Origin: Dyadobacter sp. NIV53
GTDB lineage: Bacteria > Bacteroidota > Bacteroidia > Cytophagales > Spirosomataceae
Reading direction: 5' to 3'
Assembly: GCF_019711195.1 (NCBI RefSeq)
Contig: NZ_CP081299.1
Coordinates: 4,870,501-4,934,500, forward strand
DNA: 64,000 nucleotides
Shown here: positions 57,101-64,000 of the stretch, one piece after another
Layout: each line of letters starts with the position of its first letter
Position numbering within the stretch: the first letter of the stretch is position 1
Notes under the pieces: generated by a model
What the model was told of the DNA's origin: nothing
Seen by the model: only the letters and a program-made list of their open reading frames with translations
Databases searched by the model: none
Program-made: the position numbers and the translations under genes

Positions 57101-58383
57101 CCAGTGATTATATCCGGTTTGAATTATTTGATGTGCAAAGCCGGAAGGGTATTTATCTGGATTCAACCCAGATCAGACAGGGCAGAATTACGTTAAAAAT
57201 TCCATCCGTTTTATCCGGTACTGAATATCAGATACGCAGTACGGTCAGGAAATCCGGGCTTGAATCCATTATGGGCATAAGGCTTACCGTACCGGCGAAC
57301 GTTATGCTGAGCGGAAATACTACCATTAACAGCGGAGAAAGCACTCAATTGATCATTCACAATAATAATATTATTGCCGAACGGATTAGTTATCAATTAT
57401 CCGATGGAAAAAAGGGTTTTTTTTATGGAAGCGAATCCGATTCGTTTATTGAAGTAAGCCCATCTGAAACGACGACTTACACGCTTACTTCTGTATCAAA
57501 CAGCTGTGGGGCAGGAAAAGTATCGGGCAGTGCATTGGTGGAAGTAAATCCGGCAAGTGAGCGATCCGTTAACGTTACAAGCTGGTCGGCCTTAGGAAGT
57601 TTGGGATTTTGTCTGGGAGATTCAATTGCGGTTTATTACGCACAGCAAGGCACTTTTACGGCAAGCAATATCATGAGTGTTCAAATCTCGGATTCAACAG
57701 GCAAAAATTTCACGACAATACCTACCGTTGGAAAAATCTCACCTTTAAGAATAGCTATTCCGGCAAACCTTATTCCCGGCAAAAAATACAGATTACGCGT
57801 CGCAGCCTCAGATCCCGGAACAGCAAGCGGCGCATTTGCCTATCCGATGACCCCGGCAAAAAAAGCAATAGCCCGCTTCGCCTCGGAATCGGTATTGTAC
57901 GACGGGGTTACCAATCCGAAGATCGTTGTTTTGCTTGAAGGTGGAGCCTACTGGCGTTATCAGTTTGGCACAGACCAGAACTTTCAAACGCGAAGTACCT
58001 ATAATTCTTCTGATACAATTACATTGAACCAGGTTTCTCCAAACCAGGTCTATACATTATTTAATGTGATTAACGAATGCGGAGCCGGGATTATAGGAAA
58101 TCCATCATCCGTAAGAGTGGAAGTGATCACGGCTGAGCCTGCGAAAATACAGTCAAAAATGAGCGTAGCGCCAAATCCAACACAAGATTATATTCTGCTC
58201 AGATTTGAAAGCGTTTCACCAAGACATTATACATTGTACAATTTGCAGGGAATCAGCATTCAAAACCGGCCGATAAGAGAAAAAGAAGAACAAATTGATA
58301 TCAGGAATATCCCTTCCGGAATCTATATTTTACAGGTTGAAGAGGCAAAAATGAAAACAGCATTTAAAATCATCAAACAATAA
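54130..58383 (+). CDS. Giant secreted T9SS-sorted repeat protein (intact paralogue)
   Basis: The 1417-residue product has a signal peptide (MKKIYLLVFILLSIPFIAQA). A chain of beta-rich repeats about 90-110 residues long follows, many ending in a YTIKS/YTLTS...CG motif (conserved Cys-Gly). The last 80 residues form a type A sorting domain (VAPNPTQDYILLRFESVSPR ... NIPSGIYILQVEEAKMKTAF). It starts 41 bp after the broken paralogue and is colinear with it throughout, so a tandem duplication is clear. Type IX secretion puts such proteins on the cell surface, where adhesion is the usual suggestion. No catalytic domain is visible. Confidence 0.9.
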   Translation: MKKIYLLVFILLSIPFIAQAQNPVIVVGYPELACLGITHKIPVTITGEFKAENKFVVQLRQETSQAVLAELPAVLKNGDMEVTYRDSSLSVYGMLQFRILSSSPRIESAWTNFKVHSKGIIRLEAAVSNRVNAGEEMPVKFTTLSSIEVDLSLSNGAEFEITSYSQNPFTTYHQVPVSSEEPLFIKTAVNACGPMQKIGQISPVINSTSVRTTFVSPLNVCEDGELKIAFSTAGAPFTPETKYSVRFSSIIVTTRDSLFTTEVPAELKDGVLVARFPQTLNLKAKTQFKVIILAKNPEITGAAGEAIVTVYPKPAVDFYTPDITVNVNEEATVGVIFKGIPPFSADLGDGSTITADYSGEVYVYKMPEKTTSYTIKTFSSGCGITDVTSPQSMVVTVNPGIAVIPESNPQILCVGSTSKIRIKTNGNFGPATSYTVHAFLSSIYEYTFPANRNGDYLEFIIPELPENTDPSRMYDNLNNLYVTTDNPGFESKPSYIYTIQSKPVMTLYENNKFSYDAPGIVSITYNLYGKWPFRIEDEQGKIFTIQNNWWAPEFYLDKTKDFKVKSVSNACFKTENLPSTRVTLTNTNLPGLYLEPLQASTCYQDSINVTIVAPGIFQDDNVFNIEAYSDCCNFTTVKTVRQGGSYKIKIPASQNNFTYPATVRVTSTNPLFISETYQLRIDSHLTNFNVNPVGTELQPALMLKSDEQTINFSATGGGVTSLTYSDGTSDKKADFENPDNLSIKISPAAGQTTTYTLKSITNNCGTSQANISTYIKTLPYQIKITDFEPYTNIFCSGSPVSIPFGISNGDAGNATFSLQIAREGDLAFTNITSGETTRMFKTIMPANLTEGYYQMRIISSDGGVSNIVRFEIKVIPSARLSVNLPEPVLVAAGQAVDFKLDFTGSFPWTAIYENNTSQTTSITPDIRTVRPTTGQDFSIKAVYNTCGYGIVSGAVAVQVQSGLNTDSDDYAACPGGNFTVSYSLSGDADLTSDYIRFELFDVQSRKGIYLDSTQIRQGRITLKIPSVLSGTEYQIRSTVRKSGLESIMGIRLTVPANVMLSGNTTINSGESTQLIIHNNNIIAERISYQLSDGKKGFFYGSESDSFIEVSPSETTTYTLTSVSNSCGAGKVSGSALVEVNPASERSVNVTSWSALGSLGFCLGDSIAVYYAQQGTFTASNIMSVQISDSTGKNFTTIPTVGKISPLRIAIPANLIPGKKYRLRVAASDPGTASGAFAYPMTPAKKAIARFASESVLYDGVTNPKIVVLLEGGAYWRYQFGTDQNFQTRSTYNSSDTITLNQVSPNQVYTLFNVINECGAGIIGNPSSVRVEVITAEPAKIQSKMSVAPNPTQDYILLRFESVSPRHYTLYNLQGISIQNRPIREKEEQIDIRNIPSGIYILQVEEAKMKTAFKIIKQ

Positions 58384-58401
58384 GCAAATTCCGAAATATT
58401 G

Positions 58402-58444
58402 GTGGAAACGAGATAAGGAATACTATATACGATTTCGTTTCCAC
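58402..58444. terminator. Hairpin between convergent genes
   Basis: GTGGAAACGA (58402-58411) and TCGTTTCCAC (58435-58444) form a 10-bp stem with a 23-nt loop. It overlaps the stop of the DUF2071 gene and lies just after the giant protein gene. A terminator role is likely but the T run is weak. Confidence 0.45.
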
Positions 58445-59136
58445 TTCACACTTATCAAAGAACCCTCTGCAAGCATGACCGAATCTGGCTCCGTTCCTTT
58501 CAGAAAATCAAAGTCCTTGCCATACATCGCAGCAAAATTGCAGTTGATCTCATAATTTGTCACATCATTTACAAGCCAGCGGTCATGGTGAATATTGTAT
58601 TCTTCTGTTGCTGTATCGTCTATTCTGGTATAACCGTAATAGTGCTCGAATATAAACTCTTCAATACTGCCAGCCTCCATGGGTTTGCCTTCCGCCCCAG
58701 CCTCAACTGAAATAGCGTTCCATTCCCTGTTGATATTCCACTCAAATCTGATCTGCTTCGTTTCCGGATTGATATTGTAAGTATGGCTCGTTGGAATAGA
58801 AACATAATGCTCTTTGTATAAATAATTAGCGACCCACGCCACCAGTTTGCTCGGAACGGTTTCATTAATAAACACAACGCCACGTTTTATCTCATTCCCA
58901 ACTTTGCGTGTTACATAAAAGCGCAAATTGACTTCTTCAAAAGTGCCGAGAATGGGAATAGGAACACCAAAGATCCTGGTATCCCTGAAAAGAAAACCCA
59001 CCAGGCTTACATAAGTTTTCCCCTGATAAAAATCCAGTTCAACGCCTTTTGGAAGGTATGGTGCTAGTACTTCGGGGGGAACAGCATAGTTGGCCATGAT
59101 CAGGTTTTCCCATTGGGCGGTTAGGAAGTTGGTCAT
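58423..59136 (-). CDS. DUF2071 (YqjF-like) family protein
   Basis: The start chosen is ATG 59136 (MTNFLTAQWENLIMANYAVP), giving 237 residues. The family opening is FLTA.W..L.maNY.v....L.pylP.G.eLD, exactly as here, with VSLVGFLFRDTRIFGVPIP and EVNLRFYVTRK following. The fold is related to acetoacetate decarboxylase. Function is unknown. The frame continues open upstream into the end of IS element A, which is fortuitous. Its promoter region has been cut down to about 77 bp by the insertion and inversion event at 59214. Confidence 0.88.
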   Translation of the reverse strand: MTNFLTAQWENLIMANYAVPPEVLAPYLPKGVELDFYQGKTYVSLVGFLFRDTRIFGVPIPILGTFEEVNLRFYVTRKVGNEIKRGVVFINETVPSKLVAWVANYLYKEHYVSIPTSHTYNINPETKQIRFEWNINREWNAISVEAGAEGKPMEAGSIEEFIFEHYYGYTRIDDTATEEYNIHHDRWLVNDVTNYEINCNFAAMYGKDFDFLKGTEPDSVMLAEGSLISVKWKRNRI

Positions 59137-59228
59137 GGGGTGTGAAGTGGTTAGCTTATGGCTTTGAGTTGTGAGATGAAAGAGTGCTTTCTCAATGTGC
59201 AATATATAAAAAAGAGGCTGTCTCAAAA

Positions 59229-60950
59229 GAGGGCACTGAAAAAGCTTCTCAATTATAGGACTACCCAGAGCGGTCAGGTAAATTTTATTTACTTGACCGC
59301 TTTTGTTGTTTAAATGTGATCTGCAAATGGACTACCGTCCCAAAATGTTCGAATTTAGGTTTATCAGTGTTTGTCTTTAGTTTTGCGAGCCTAGTTGGTA
59401 AGTTTGATAATTCTTTTCAGATTTACTGCGAAGATGGCTAATGCTCCCTGCATCTGCATATTTTCAATTCCATAAGATGTTGCGCGGCCATAGCCATGGA
59501 CATTCTTTAATTCACTGTTTTTTGCTTCGATCTTATACCGATGTTTTATTTTCTGCTTGTAATAGTCAGTTTCCTGAAAGGCTGTCTGTTGGAGGTGCGA
59601 GTCCGATTTTATGCTCACTGAATAGGATTTCGTTTTGGCCCCCCGCTTATAACAGTTCTCACTTAAGGGACAGATTTTACACTTCTCGACATCGAAATAG
59701 TAGGTATAGGTCTGATTTGTCCCCACATTCTTCCTTCCCTGACGTGCCTTTCGAATGGCCAGATGCCCGGCCGGGCATACGAACATGTCCGCATCTTTGT
59801 TGTAATCGAAGCGGTCTTCATTCTTTCTGGATCCTTGGGTAATAGAAGGGTTCAGCTTGGCAACCACCTTGATATCCTGCTCACTGGTTAGTTGAAGATT
59901 ATCCTTTCCCGAATAGGCTGAATCGCCGATGATCGTGTCTACTTCAATGCCGTTGTCCTGGCTGATCTGCAAAAGTTCAGGAAGTTGTGGACCATCTCCC
60001 TTTTCTCCCGAGGTGACCACTGCGGCGGTAATAATACGTTCTTCTGTCATGGCAATATGGGTCTTGTAGCCAAAGAACTTGCTGTCAGACGATTTATGGC
60101 CCGTCCTGGCATCGCTGTCTTTGGAGAGCGTATAGTTCTCCAAAGTATCCTCCATTGTTTCCTTTAACAGGTTTAGTTTTTCCTTGATCGCAGGGATATA
60201 GATCAACGTCTGATCCGATTCTATACACTTCGCAAGCTCATTACAATAGGCAAGCTCCTTTTCGAGCTCGCCCGAATCATTCTTTTTAGGCATACGCTCT
60301 TTAATGTCAGCATCCACAGCATAAACGGCTTTGCGTAAAAGCTTTGAATGCTCCCTAAGCACCTTAAGGGCTGAATGTGGATTAGATCTGGAAAGCGAAT
60401 GGGTAGCATCTACGATAATGGATCGAGAGCAAACAATACCCTTTTCAATCGCTATGGAGACTGTTTTGCCTATCAACAGCTTCAATAAGTCGGCATCTTT
60501 CAAACGCAATTTTCTAAACTTTGTCAAAGAGCTCGGATTGATGACTTCATCCTCGGGGGCCATGCCAAGGAAATACTTGAAGGACATATCGTAGCGGGAA
60601 CGTTCGACTACATCTACGTCTGAAATGGTGTAGATTGTCTTCAGCAACAGGAATTTGAACATCCGTACGGGGCTCTGTGCTGCACGTCCGTTATCAGAAC
60701 AATATTTACCTGCAAGCTCATCATAAATGAAGCTAAAGTCGATCAATTCATTAATCCTGCGAAGAAGATTGTCCTTGGGAATGATCAGGTCATACAATCC
60801 GGCGAACGCAGTAAATTGAATTTTTTGTTGGTGAATTAACATCTGAATCCCTTTCTAAATCCACCTTAAGATACCAAAAAAGGAGCAGAAAAACTTAATT
60901 TCCTACTCCTTTCTCTGACTCAGATACAAGAGGACTTTTTCAGTACCCTC
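59229..60950 (-). mobile_element. IS element B, inserted in IS element A with 9-bp duplication
   Basis: The element is 1722 bp. Its ends read GAGGGCACTGAAAAAG (left) and, reversed from the right, GAGGGTACTGAAAAAG. The target duplication GTCTCAAAA is found at 59220-59228 and 60951-60959. An internal hairpin near 59270-59300 (GCGGTCAGGTAAAT paired with ATTTACTTGACCGC) lies after the transposase stop and may end transcription. Confidence 0.92.
59391..60842 (-). CDS. IS1182 family transposase (element B)
   Basis: The 483-residue protein begins MLIHQQKIQFTAFAGLYDLI. The N-terminal domain (DELAGKYCSDNGRAAQSPVR) is the IS1182-type DUF772. The DDE acids are in IIVDATHSLSRSNPHS, in IIGDSAYSGKDNL and in EAKNSELKNVHGYGRA. 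The cysteine pair region CKICPLSENCYKRG is also family-typical. The protein is intact, and clearly a different lineage from the element A transposase. Confidence 0.93.
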   Translation of the reverse strand: MLIHQQKIQFTAFAGLYDLIIPKDNLLRRINELIDFSFIYDELAGKYCSDNGRAAQSPVRMFKFLLLKTIYTISDVDVVERSRYDMSFKYFLGMAPEDEVINPSSLTKFRKLRLKDADLLKLLIGKTVSIAIEKGIVCSRSIIVDATHSLSRSNPHSALKVLREHSKLLRKAVYAVDADIKERMPKKNDSGELEKELAYCNELAKCIESDQTLIYIPAIKEKLNLLKETMEDTLENYTLSKDSDARTGHKSSDSKFFGYKTHIAMTEERIITAAVVTSGEKGDGPQLPELLQISQDNGIEVDTIIGDSAYSGKDNLQLTSEQDIKVVAKLNPSITQGSRKNEDRFDYNKDADMFVCPAGHLAIRKARQGRKNVGTNQTYTYYFDVEKCKICPLSENCYKRGAKTKSYSVSIKSDSHLQQTAFQETDYYKQKIKHRYKIEAKNSELKNVHGYGRATSYGIENMQMQGALAIFAVNLKRIIKLTN

Positions 60951-61038
60951 GTCTCAAAAAGGCAGTCTTTTTTCATGTTTATTGAGTTGTTTATTTTTCT
61001 GAAATTGATTATCTTTAGGTATAAGCAAATCAGGAAAA

Positions 61039-62574
61039 ATGGGACGCCGACAGCCTACTTTCAAACCTTATCATCAACATCAGTTGATGCTCTTACCCCC
61101 AAGTTTAGATGAGTTGATACCCAAAGATCATGCTTGTCGTGTGGTTAATGATATCGTAAACAGGATCAGTTTAGAGCCGTTGAATGCTGCTTATCATACA
61201 ACAGGCTCATCCAGTTATCATCCCCAGATGCTATTGAAAGTCTTGGTTTACGGCTACGTGAGCAACATTTATTCGAGTAGGAAGTTAGAAGCAGCTTGCA
61301 AGGAGAGCATCTACTTTATGTACCTGAGCTCGATGAGCTATCCTGATCATAACACAATTAACCGGTTCCGGGGCGTACGTTTGAAAAATGCACTGCGTGC
61401 TGTTTTTGAGCAGGTGGTGGAGCTGCTTGCTCTGGAAGGATTTTTGAGTATTGAAGAAGTGTACACAGATGGCACGAAAATCGAGGCTAATGCCAATAAA
61501 TATACTTTTGTGTGGAAGAAGGCGATTACGACCAATAAGGAAAAGATGAAAAAGCAGCTGGCCCATATCTGGGAATATGCTCAGAGTGTTGCTGCCAGTG
61601 AAGATAACCTACCAGATCCACCAGACCTGACTACGATCAATAAAGAAAAAGTCCAGCAGACTGTTGATAAACTCAATCAGGTGCTGGCTGGAAAAGACAA
61701 TGTAGACAAGAAGATGAAGGCCAAACTGGGGTATGTTACCAAACATTATCCGGTCAATATCGAACGTTACGAAAAGCAGGAGGCTATTTTAGGCGAGCGG
61801 AATAGTTACAGTAAGACTGATATTGACGCCACATTTATGCGTCTGAAAGAAGATCACATGAAAAATGGTCAGCTTAAACCGGCCTACAATGTGCAAATAT
61901 CAACTTCGAACCAGTTTATTGTCAATTACACGATCCATTCTAATACGACTGATACCAACACACTTGCAGAGCATCTTCAACAACATGAAAACAGTTTTGG
62001 TGCATCACCCAAATGTTTGACTGCCGATGCTGGCTACGGCTCGGAAGAAAATTATACTTTGCTGGAAGGGAAAAATGTAACTGCTTATGTAAAGTATAGC
62101 CTCTTTGATAAGCGTCAAAATCGCGCCTACAATAAAAAGCACCCATTCAGTGCTGATAAGCTTTTTTACAACGCTGCGGCAGATCATTATATCTGTCCAA
62201 TGGGCCAGAAGATGCGCTACATTGGTAACAGCAAACGCAAAACAGTCACGGGTTTTGAGCAGACAGCCAAACTCTACAAGGCTATCAATTGTCAGGGATG
62301 TCCACTAAACGGTGTCTGTCACAAGTCGAAAAGTGAAAGGATTATTCAGGTCAATGTGAATTTGGAACGACAGAAAAAGAAAGCAGACGAACTTTTGAAA
62401 AGTGAAGAAGGTATTGAAAAACGAAAGAAGCGATGTTTTGATGTAGAACCTGTCTTTGGTAATATTAAAAATAACCACGGATTCCGCCGGTTTATGCTTC
62501 GTGGTAAGCACAAGGTCGAAATTGAGTGGGGATTGCTTGCAATAGCACAGAATATTAGAAAAAGGGCTGCATAA
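61039..62574 (+). CDS. IS1182 family transposase (element A, copy 2)
   Basis: The 511-residue product is identical to the one encoded at 8057-9592 on the other strand, with the same DDE motifs. The coding region is complete, with its own upstream flank up to 60960. Full identity of two copies about 50 kb apart in opposite orientation means recent transposition or ongoing recombination between the two, and supports the inversion reading. Confidence 0.95.
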   Translation: MGRRQPTFKPYHQHQLMLLPPSLDELIPKDHACRVVNDIVNRISLEPLNAAYHTTGSSSYHPQMLLKVLVYGYVSNIYSSRKLEAACKESIYFMYLSSMSYPDHNTINRFRGVRLKNALRAVFEQVVELLALEGFLSIEEVYTDGTKIEANANKYTFVWKKAITTNKEKMKKQLAHIWEYAQSVAASEDNLPDPPDLTTINKEKVQQTVDKLNQVLAGKDNVDKKMKAKLGYVTKHYPVNIERYEKQEAILGERNSYSKTDIDATFMRLKEDHMKNGQLKPAYNVQISTSNQFIVNYTIHSNTTDTNTLAEHLQQHENSFGASPKCLTADAGYGSEENYTLLEGKNVTAYVKYSLFDKRQNRAYNKKHPFSADKLFYNAAADHYICPMGQKMRYIGNSKRKTVTGFEQTAKLYKAINCQGCPLNGVCHKSKSERIIQVNVNLERQKKKADELLKSEEGIEKRKKRCFDVEPVFGNIKNNHGFRRFMLRGKHKVEIEWGLLAIAQNIRKRAA

Positions 62575-62678
62575 AGGTCCTATTTTCGTCATATTCTGTT
62601 ATATAGCCTTGTTAGCTTTAACAATGCTACCAAACCACCAAATCCTAATACAAGAAAATCGAAACGAATGAGGGCACC

Positions 62679-63743
62679 TCAATTTGAATTTGAGACGCCC
62701 TCTTGAAAACTACTTTTTGCTATTCTTGAGATATAATTTTCCAGATCTTTTGGATTGGTCAGAAGGAAACCGGAAGTTTTTGCATCTGCATAAGGTTTCA
62801 GCAAACACGCACCTCTTGAACCCAGCGCACCATCAGCATAGATCTTAAAACTATGAACAGTAAGCCGGTCAGTAGAAAACGGCCCTTTTGGTAAATAATA
62901 ATCGAGATTGGCCGGACTAACGCTGATCATGGCATAATCACGGATTTTTAAGGAACCGTTTTTATGCATTTTATCAATCAGTTCAATATCTGCACGATCC
63001 AACCCGGCATCAGATATAGTTGTTAATCCGACAGATAAACAAGCAGTTTCCGCATTTTTGATTTGTTTCTGTTTTTCCTGTTCGGTTGCTTCAGGAATCA
63101 CACGATATACCAGACCCATTGCATTATCGACCAAAATTCCCGTCGGCGTTCCATTTTTAATTTCCACCAAACCACCTTCTGCTTTACTATTGCTGGTAAC
63201 ATTTGCAAGTTGTAATGCTTTGGAATTGGCAACAGCTGCATGGCCATCTATTCGTGTAAGTAGAACAGGTAAATCCGGAAAATTTTTATCCAGTAATTCT
63301 TTGGAAGGAAATGTTTTATTTTCCCAATCATTCTGGTCCCAGCCACGACCGATCAGCCAGGATTTATCCGGGTTTTTTTGCCTGAATGTTTTCAGGCGTT
63401 CAATGATTTCCTGAAATGATTCTGTTCCGGTCAGGTCTGCTTCATCAAACAACTGGCCCAAACCCAGAAAGTGGCTATGAGGATCAATAAAACCTGGATA
63501 AACTGATTTGCCCTTGGCATCAACAACTGAATCTGATTCATATTTACCCAAAATATCAGCAGAAGTACCTATTGCCAGAAATTTCCCGTCTTTTACCGCA
63601 AATGCTTCATAAGTACGGAATGAAGAATCGGTACTGTAAACCAAAGCATTGTGAATAATTAGATCAGCGGGAGAATGGTTATTACAACTAATGAAAACAA
63701 GGAGACTTAGAAAGAACGGGAGTGCCTGGTGAGTTCTTGACAT
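62679..63743 (-). pseudogene. Amidohydrolase 3 (YtcJ-like), N-terminal half, cut off by IS A
   Basis: A lipoprotein signal (SLLVFISC, Cys about 20) is followed by DLIIHNALVYSTDSS and the metal site GFIDPHSHFLGLG. Then come SWLIGRGWDQNDW and the family segments LTRIDGHAAVANSKAL and TTISDAGLDRADIEL. The gene sequence ends at SSFQ (62703); the last seven codons (EGVSNSN) are read from the IS end. The missing C-terminal half is at 9687-10265. The gene was intact before the IS entered; its product would have been a periplasmic or surface-anchored amidohydrolase of unknown substrate. Confidence 0.92.
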
Positions 63744-63817
63744 AATATCAGATCAATTTTATTACAAGATAATATGGATTTAACTGGCAAGTTTACAAGA
63801 TTAGGCAATGTACGAAA

Positions 63818-63832
63818 CGTTCCGATGGAACG
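63818..63832. repeat. Small palindrome in the 3' intergenic region
   Basis: CGTTCC-GAT-GGAACG is a perfect 6-bp stem in the 182-bp gap between the amidohydrolase start and the next gene. It resembles half of the REP-like elements elsewhere. Nothing else of note is seen in 63744-63925. Confidence 0.35.
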
Positions 63833-63925
63833 ACGATTTTATCCGTTTCTGTTAAATTTTTCTAATTCTTATCTGTATTAAAACAAATATTATTTTGGAT
63901 CACAAAAAACATCAAAACCTTCCAT

Positions 63926-64000
63926 CTAATGCAATCCGCCAGCTGTCGCACCTTCCTGCACTTCTACCTGTTCCGTAATTCTTCGTCTGCCAACGACCAG
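63926..64000 (-). CDS. C-terminal end of an unidentified gene (partial)
   Basis: A frame entering from the right edge gives LVVGRRRITEQVEVQEGATA, then GGLH and a stop (complement of 63926-63928). The codon use looks like coding DNA, but 24 residues are too few to name a family. It would be the gene upstream of the amidohydrolase on the same strand. Confidence 0.4.
   Translation of the reverse strand: MVVGRRRITEQVEVQEGATAGGLH

Larger units (their letters stand above)
59214..62702 (+). mobile_element. IS element A, copy 2, split by IS element B
   Basis: The first 15 bp (GAGGCTGTCTCAAAA, 59214-59228) are the inverted-repeat end of element A. Then comes IS B, and element A resumes at 60951-62702. 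Leaving out IS B and its 9-bp duplication, this copy is 1758 bp like copy 1, but in opposite orientation. The far end (62702) reads GACGCCCTC and is followed by the amidohydrolase 5' half. The transposase gene is intact; only the outer end is interrupted, so this copy is probably no longer mobile in its simple form. Confidence 0.92.

Noticed and set aside
58423..59226. Longer start of the DUF2071 protein reaching into the IS end
   Set aside because: Residues before MTNFLTAQW are encoded by IS sequence and spacer and do not belong to the family pattern.
7929..62702. The two IS copies as a composite transposon carrying 50 kb
   Set aside because: The content is ordinary chromosomal genes, there is no common target duplication at the outer ends, and the split amidohydrolase gene is better explained by inversion between inverted copies.

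Overview
The window looks like chromosomal DNA of a Bacteroidota member of the order Cytophagales; Dyadobacter or a close relative is my best guess, from protein style only. Supporting signs are two SusC/SusD (TonB-dependent) pairs, an ECF sigma/FecR module, proteins with type IX secretion C-terminal sorting domains, families concentrated in this group (DUF5690, DUF6934), Bacteroidota-type promoters (TTTG ... TAnnTTTG) and moderate GC content.

Layout. 0-8 kb: the tail of a phosphocholine-type phospholipase C, a decayed HipA-like kinase/DUF3037 pair, a methyltransferase, a sulfur locus (metallo-beta-lactamase/rhodanese protein plus two YeeE/YedE half-transporters), a MATE exporter, hflX and tRNA-Arg(CCT). 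7.9-9.7 kb: IS1182-type element A, copy 1. 9.7-12.1 kb: the 3' half of an amidohydrolase gene, nhaA and a small secreted protein. 12.1-24.8 kb: a one-strand locus that reads as a phosphonate scavenging system: XRE-cupin regulator, phosphonatase-like HAD hydrolase, FAD amine oxidase, SusC (frameshifted), SusD, an alkaline-phosphatase-superfamily lipoprotein, a class III PLP enzyme and a DUF5690 membrane protein. 25-34.5 kb: a membrane protein, then sigma factor, FecR (frameshifted), SusC and SusD. 34.5-49.7 kb: an accessory stretch with an EamA exporter (frameshifted) and divergent CGNR regulator, TolC-type channel, CDF transporter, DUF6934 protein, SGNH hydrolase carrying a six-unit 15-bp minisatellite, DUF3885/DUF4304 pair, a large PLD-helicase-DUF3427 protein, two convergent L,D-transpeptidases and a phosphoribosyltransferase. 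49.8-58.4 kb: two tandem giant secreted paralogues, the first cut by an in-frame amber codon. 58.4-64 kb: a DUF2071 protein, element A copy 2 with a second IS (B) inserted in its end, and the 5' half of the same amidohydrolase gene found in part at 9.7 kb.

The strongest structural signal is that the two element A copies lie in opposite orientation at the edges of a ~49.5-kb segment and that one amidohydrolase gene is divided between their flanks in exactly the way expected if recombination between the copies inverted the segment. The strongest functional candidate is the SusCD-linked phosphonate locus. Four probable single-base frameshifts and one amber codon interrupt otherwise well-preserved genes, all inside the inverted segment; these are either real decay or residual sequence error and should be checked before biological conclusions are drawn from them.
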